Assembly: GCF_030272695.1 (NCBI RefSeq)
Contig: NZ_JARFYN010000049.1
Coordinates: 1-51,161, forward strand
Length of the DNA: 51,161 bases
Source: Martinezella calliandrae
GTDB lineage: Bacteria > Pseudomonadota > Alphaproteobacteria > Rhizobiales > Rhizobiaceae
Direction of reading: 5' to 3'
Position numbers and translations under genes: made by a program. The notes under the pieces were generated by a model that did no database searches, was not told where the DNA came from, and saw only the letters and a program-made list of their open reading frames with translations. Of the stretch, positions 50,481 to 51,161 are shown piece by piece; within the stretch, counting starts at the first letter, position 1, and the number at the start of each line of letters is the position of its first letter.

Positions 50481-51161
50481 ATGGATGTACGCGCCGCCGT
50501 TGCCGTTGCCGCTGGAAAACCGCTGGAAGTCATGACTGTTAAGCTCGATGGCCCGAGGGCCGGCGAGGTGCTGGTCGAGGTCAAGGCGACGGGCATCTGC
50601 CACACCGACGATTTCACGCTCTCGGGCGCCGATCCGGAAGGGTTGTTTCCGGCGATCCTCGGCCATGAGGGTGCCGGCATCGTCGTCGATGTCGGCCCGG
50701 GTGTGACCTCGGTCAAGAAGGGCGATCACGTCATTCCGCTTTATACGCCCGAATGCCGCGAGTGCCCGTCGTGCCTTTCCCGCAAGACCAATCTGTGCAC
50801 GGCGATCCGCTCGACCCAGGGCCAGGGGCTGATGCCGGACGGCACCTCGCGCTTTTCGATCGGCAAGGACAAGATCCATCACTATATGGGCTGCTCGACC
50901 TTCGCCAATTTCACCGTGCTGCCGGAGATCGCCGTTGCCAAGGTCAATCCGGACGCCCCCTTCGACAAGATCTGCTATATCGGCTGCGGTGTCACGACCG
51001 GCATCGGCGCGGTTATCAACACCGCCAAGGTGGAGATGGGGGCTACCGCGATCGTCTTCGGCCTCGGCGGCATCGGTTTGAACGTCATCCAGGGCTTGAA
51101 GCTTGCCGGCGCCGACATGATCATCGGCGTCGATCTCAACAACGACAAGAAGGCCTGGGGC
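50481..51161 (+). CDS. frmA: S-(hydroxymethyl)glutathione dehydrogenase / class III ADH (partial)
   Basis: The first 227 residues of a zinc-dependent class III alcohol dehydrogenase, cut by the window end. CHTDDFTLSG gives the catalytic zinc ligand, GHEGAGIV the second, and the structural zinc loop reads CRECPSCLSRKTNLC. YIGCGVTTGIGAVINTA and FGLGGIGLNVIQG (NAD-binding) are class III features. ATG 50481 lies seven bases after GGGAGG; ATG 50475 is too close. It oxidises the glutathione adduct of formaldehyde. Presence here suggests that the preceding pathway, or the amine genes elsewhere, releases formaldehyde. Confidence 0.93.
   Translation, partial: MDVRAAVAVAAGKPLEVMTVKLDGPRAGEVLVEVKATGICHTDDFTLSGADPEGLFPAILGHEGAGIVVDVGPGVTSVKKGDHVIPLYTPECRECPSCLSRKTNLCTAIRSTQGQGLMPDGTSRFSIGKDKIHHYMGCSTFANFTVLPEIAVAKVNPDAPFDKICYIGCGVTTGIGAVINTAKVEMGATAIVFGLGGIGLNVIQGLKLAGADMIIGVDLNNDKKAWG

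Overview
The window (51,161 bp, GC-rich) reads as a rhizobial genome segment, probably Rhizobium or a close relative. It is dense with ABC sugar-uptake systems, sugar-phosphate isomerases, Gfo/Idh/MocA dehydrogenases, LacI/SorC/LysR regulators and MocE/MocB-type proteins. This is the accessory catabolic profile of a rhizobial chromosome, chromid or megaplasmid. No rRNA, tRNA, CRISPR array, replication or conjugation gene was seen.

Region 1 (1-10587) is a methylated-amine oxidation locus. The tail of folD is followed by dmmD-dmmA-dmmB-dmmC (dimethylamine monooxygenase and its THF-dependent partner) and tmm (trimethylamine monooxygenase). A small PAS/chemoreceptor-like protein comes next, then tdm on the minus strand (TMAO demethylase, DUF1989+GcvT), divergent from an APC permease. 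Together these encode TMA -> TMAO -> DMA -> methylamine, with released C1 units captured on tetrahydrofolate. A near-palindromic CGATTATA motif lies upstream of both dmmD and tmm.

Region 2 (10889-21266) is a minus-strand, tightly coupled operon for an unidentified carbohydrate: Tat-type binding protein, two permeases, two TIM-barrel isomerases, a Gfo/Idh/MocA dehydrogenase, an alpha/beta hydrolase, a ribulose-phosphate-epimerase-like protein and a ROK kinase. It ends in a visibly broken transporter ATPase. A divergent Gfo/Idh/MocA gene carries a one-base frameshift and is followed by an HSL-type esterase (21288-22241).

Region 3 (22261-33136) looks like a tagatose/hexitol-type catabolic locus: LacI regulator, PfkB kinase, GatZ/KbaZ-family protein, HAD phosphatase, SorC regulator, LacD-like aldolase, an unusual ROK-kinase/P-loop-kinase fusion, and a ribose-type ABC importer. 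A perfect inverted repeat lies between the divergent SorC and LacD genes.

Region 4 (33218-36640) holds an Old Yellow Enzyme divergent from a LysR regulator, plus a flavin amine oxidase.

Region 5 (36771-44240) is a cecR-ybhGFSR-type exporter operon, split between ybhG and ybhF by an apparently intact IS605-type element (tnpA plus tnpB, with a likely right-end omega RNA). A perfect 16-bp palindrome precedes cecR.

Region 6 (44597-51161) contains a small hypothetical gene, then a locus reminiscent of rhizopine (moc) catabolism: secreted COG4315 protein, MocE-like Rieske ferredoxin, LacI regulator, membrane di-iron hydroxylase/desaturase, orphan MocB-like binding protein, sugar isomerase and the start of glutathione-dependent formaldehyde dehydrogenase. 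An exact 12-bp repeat sits about 75 bp upstream of both the hydroxylase and the binding-protein genes. The combination suggests oxidative O- or N-demethylation of an inositol-like compound with formaldehyde disposal.

All calls are from reading the sequence and recalling family motifs; no database search was run.
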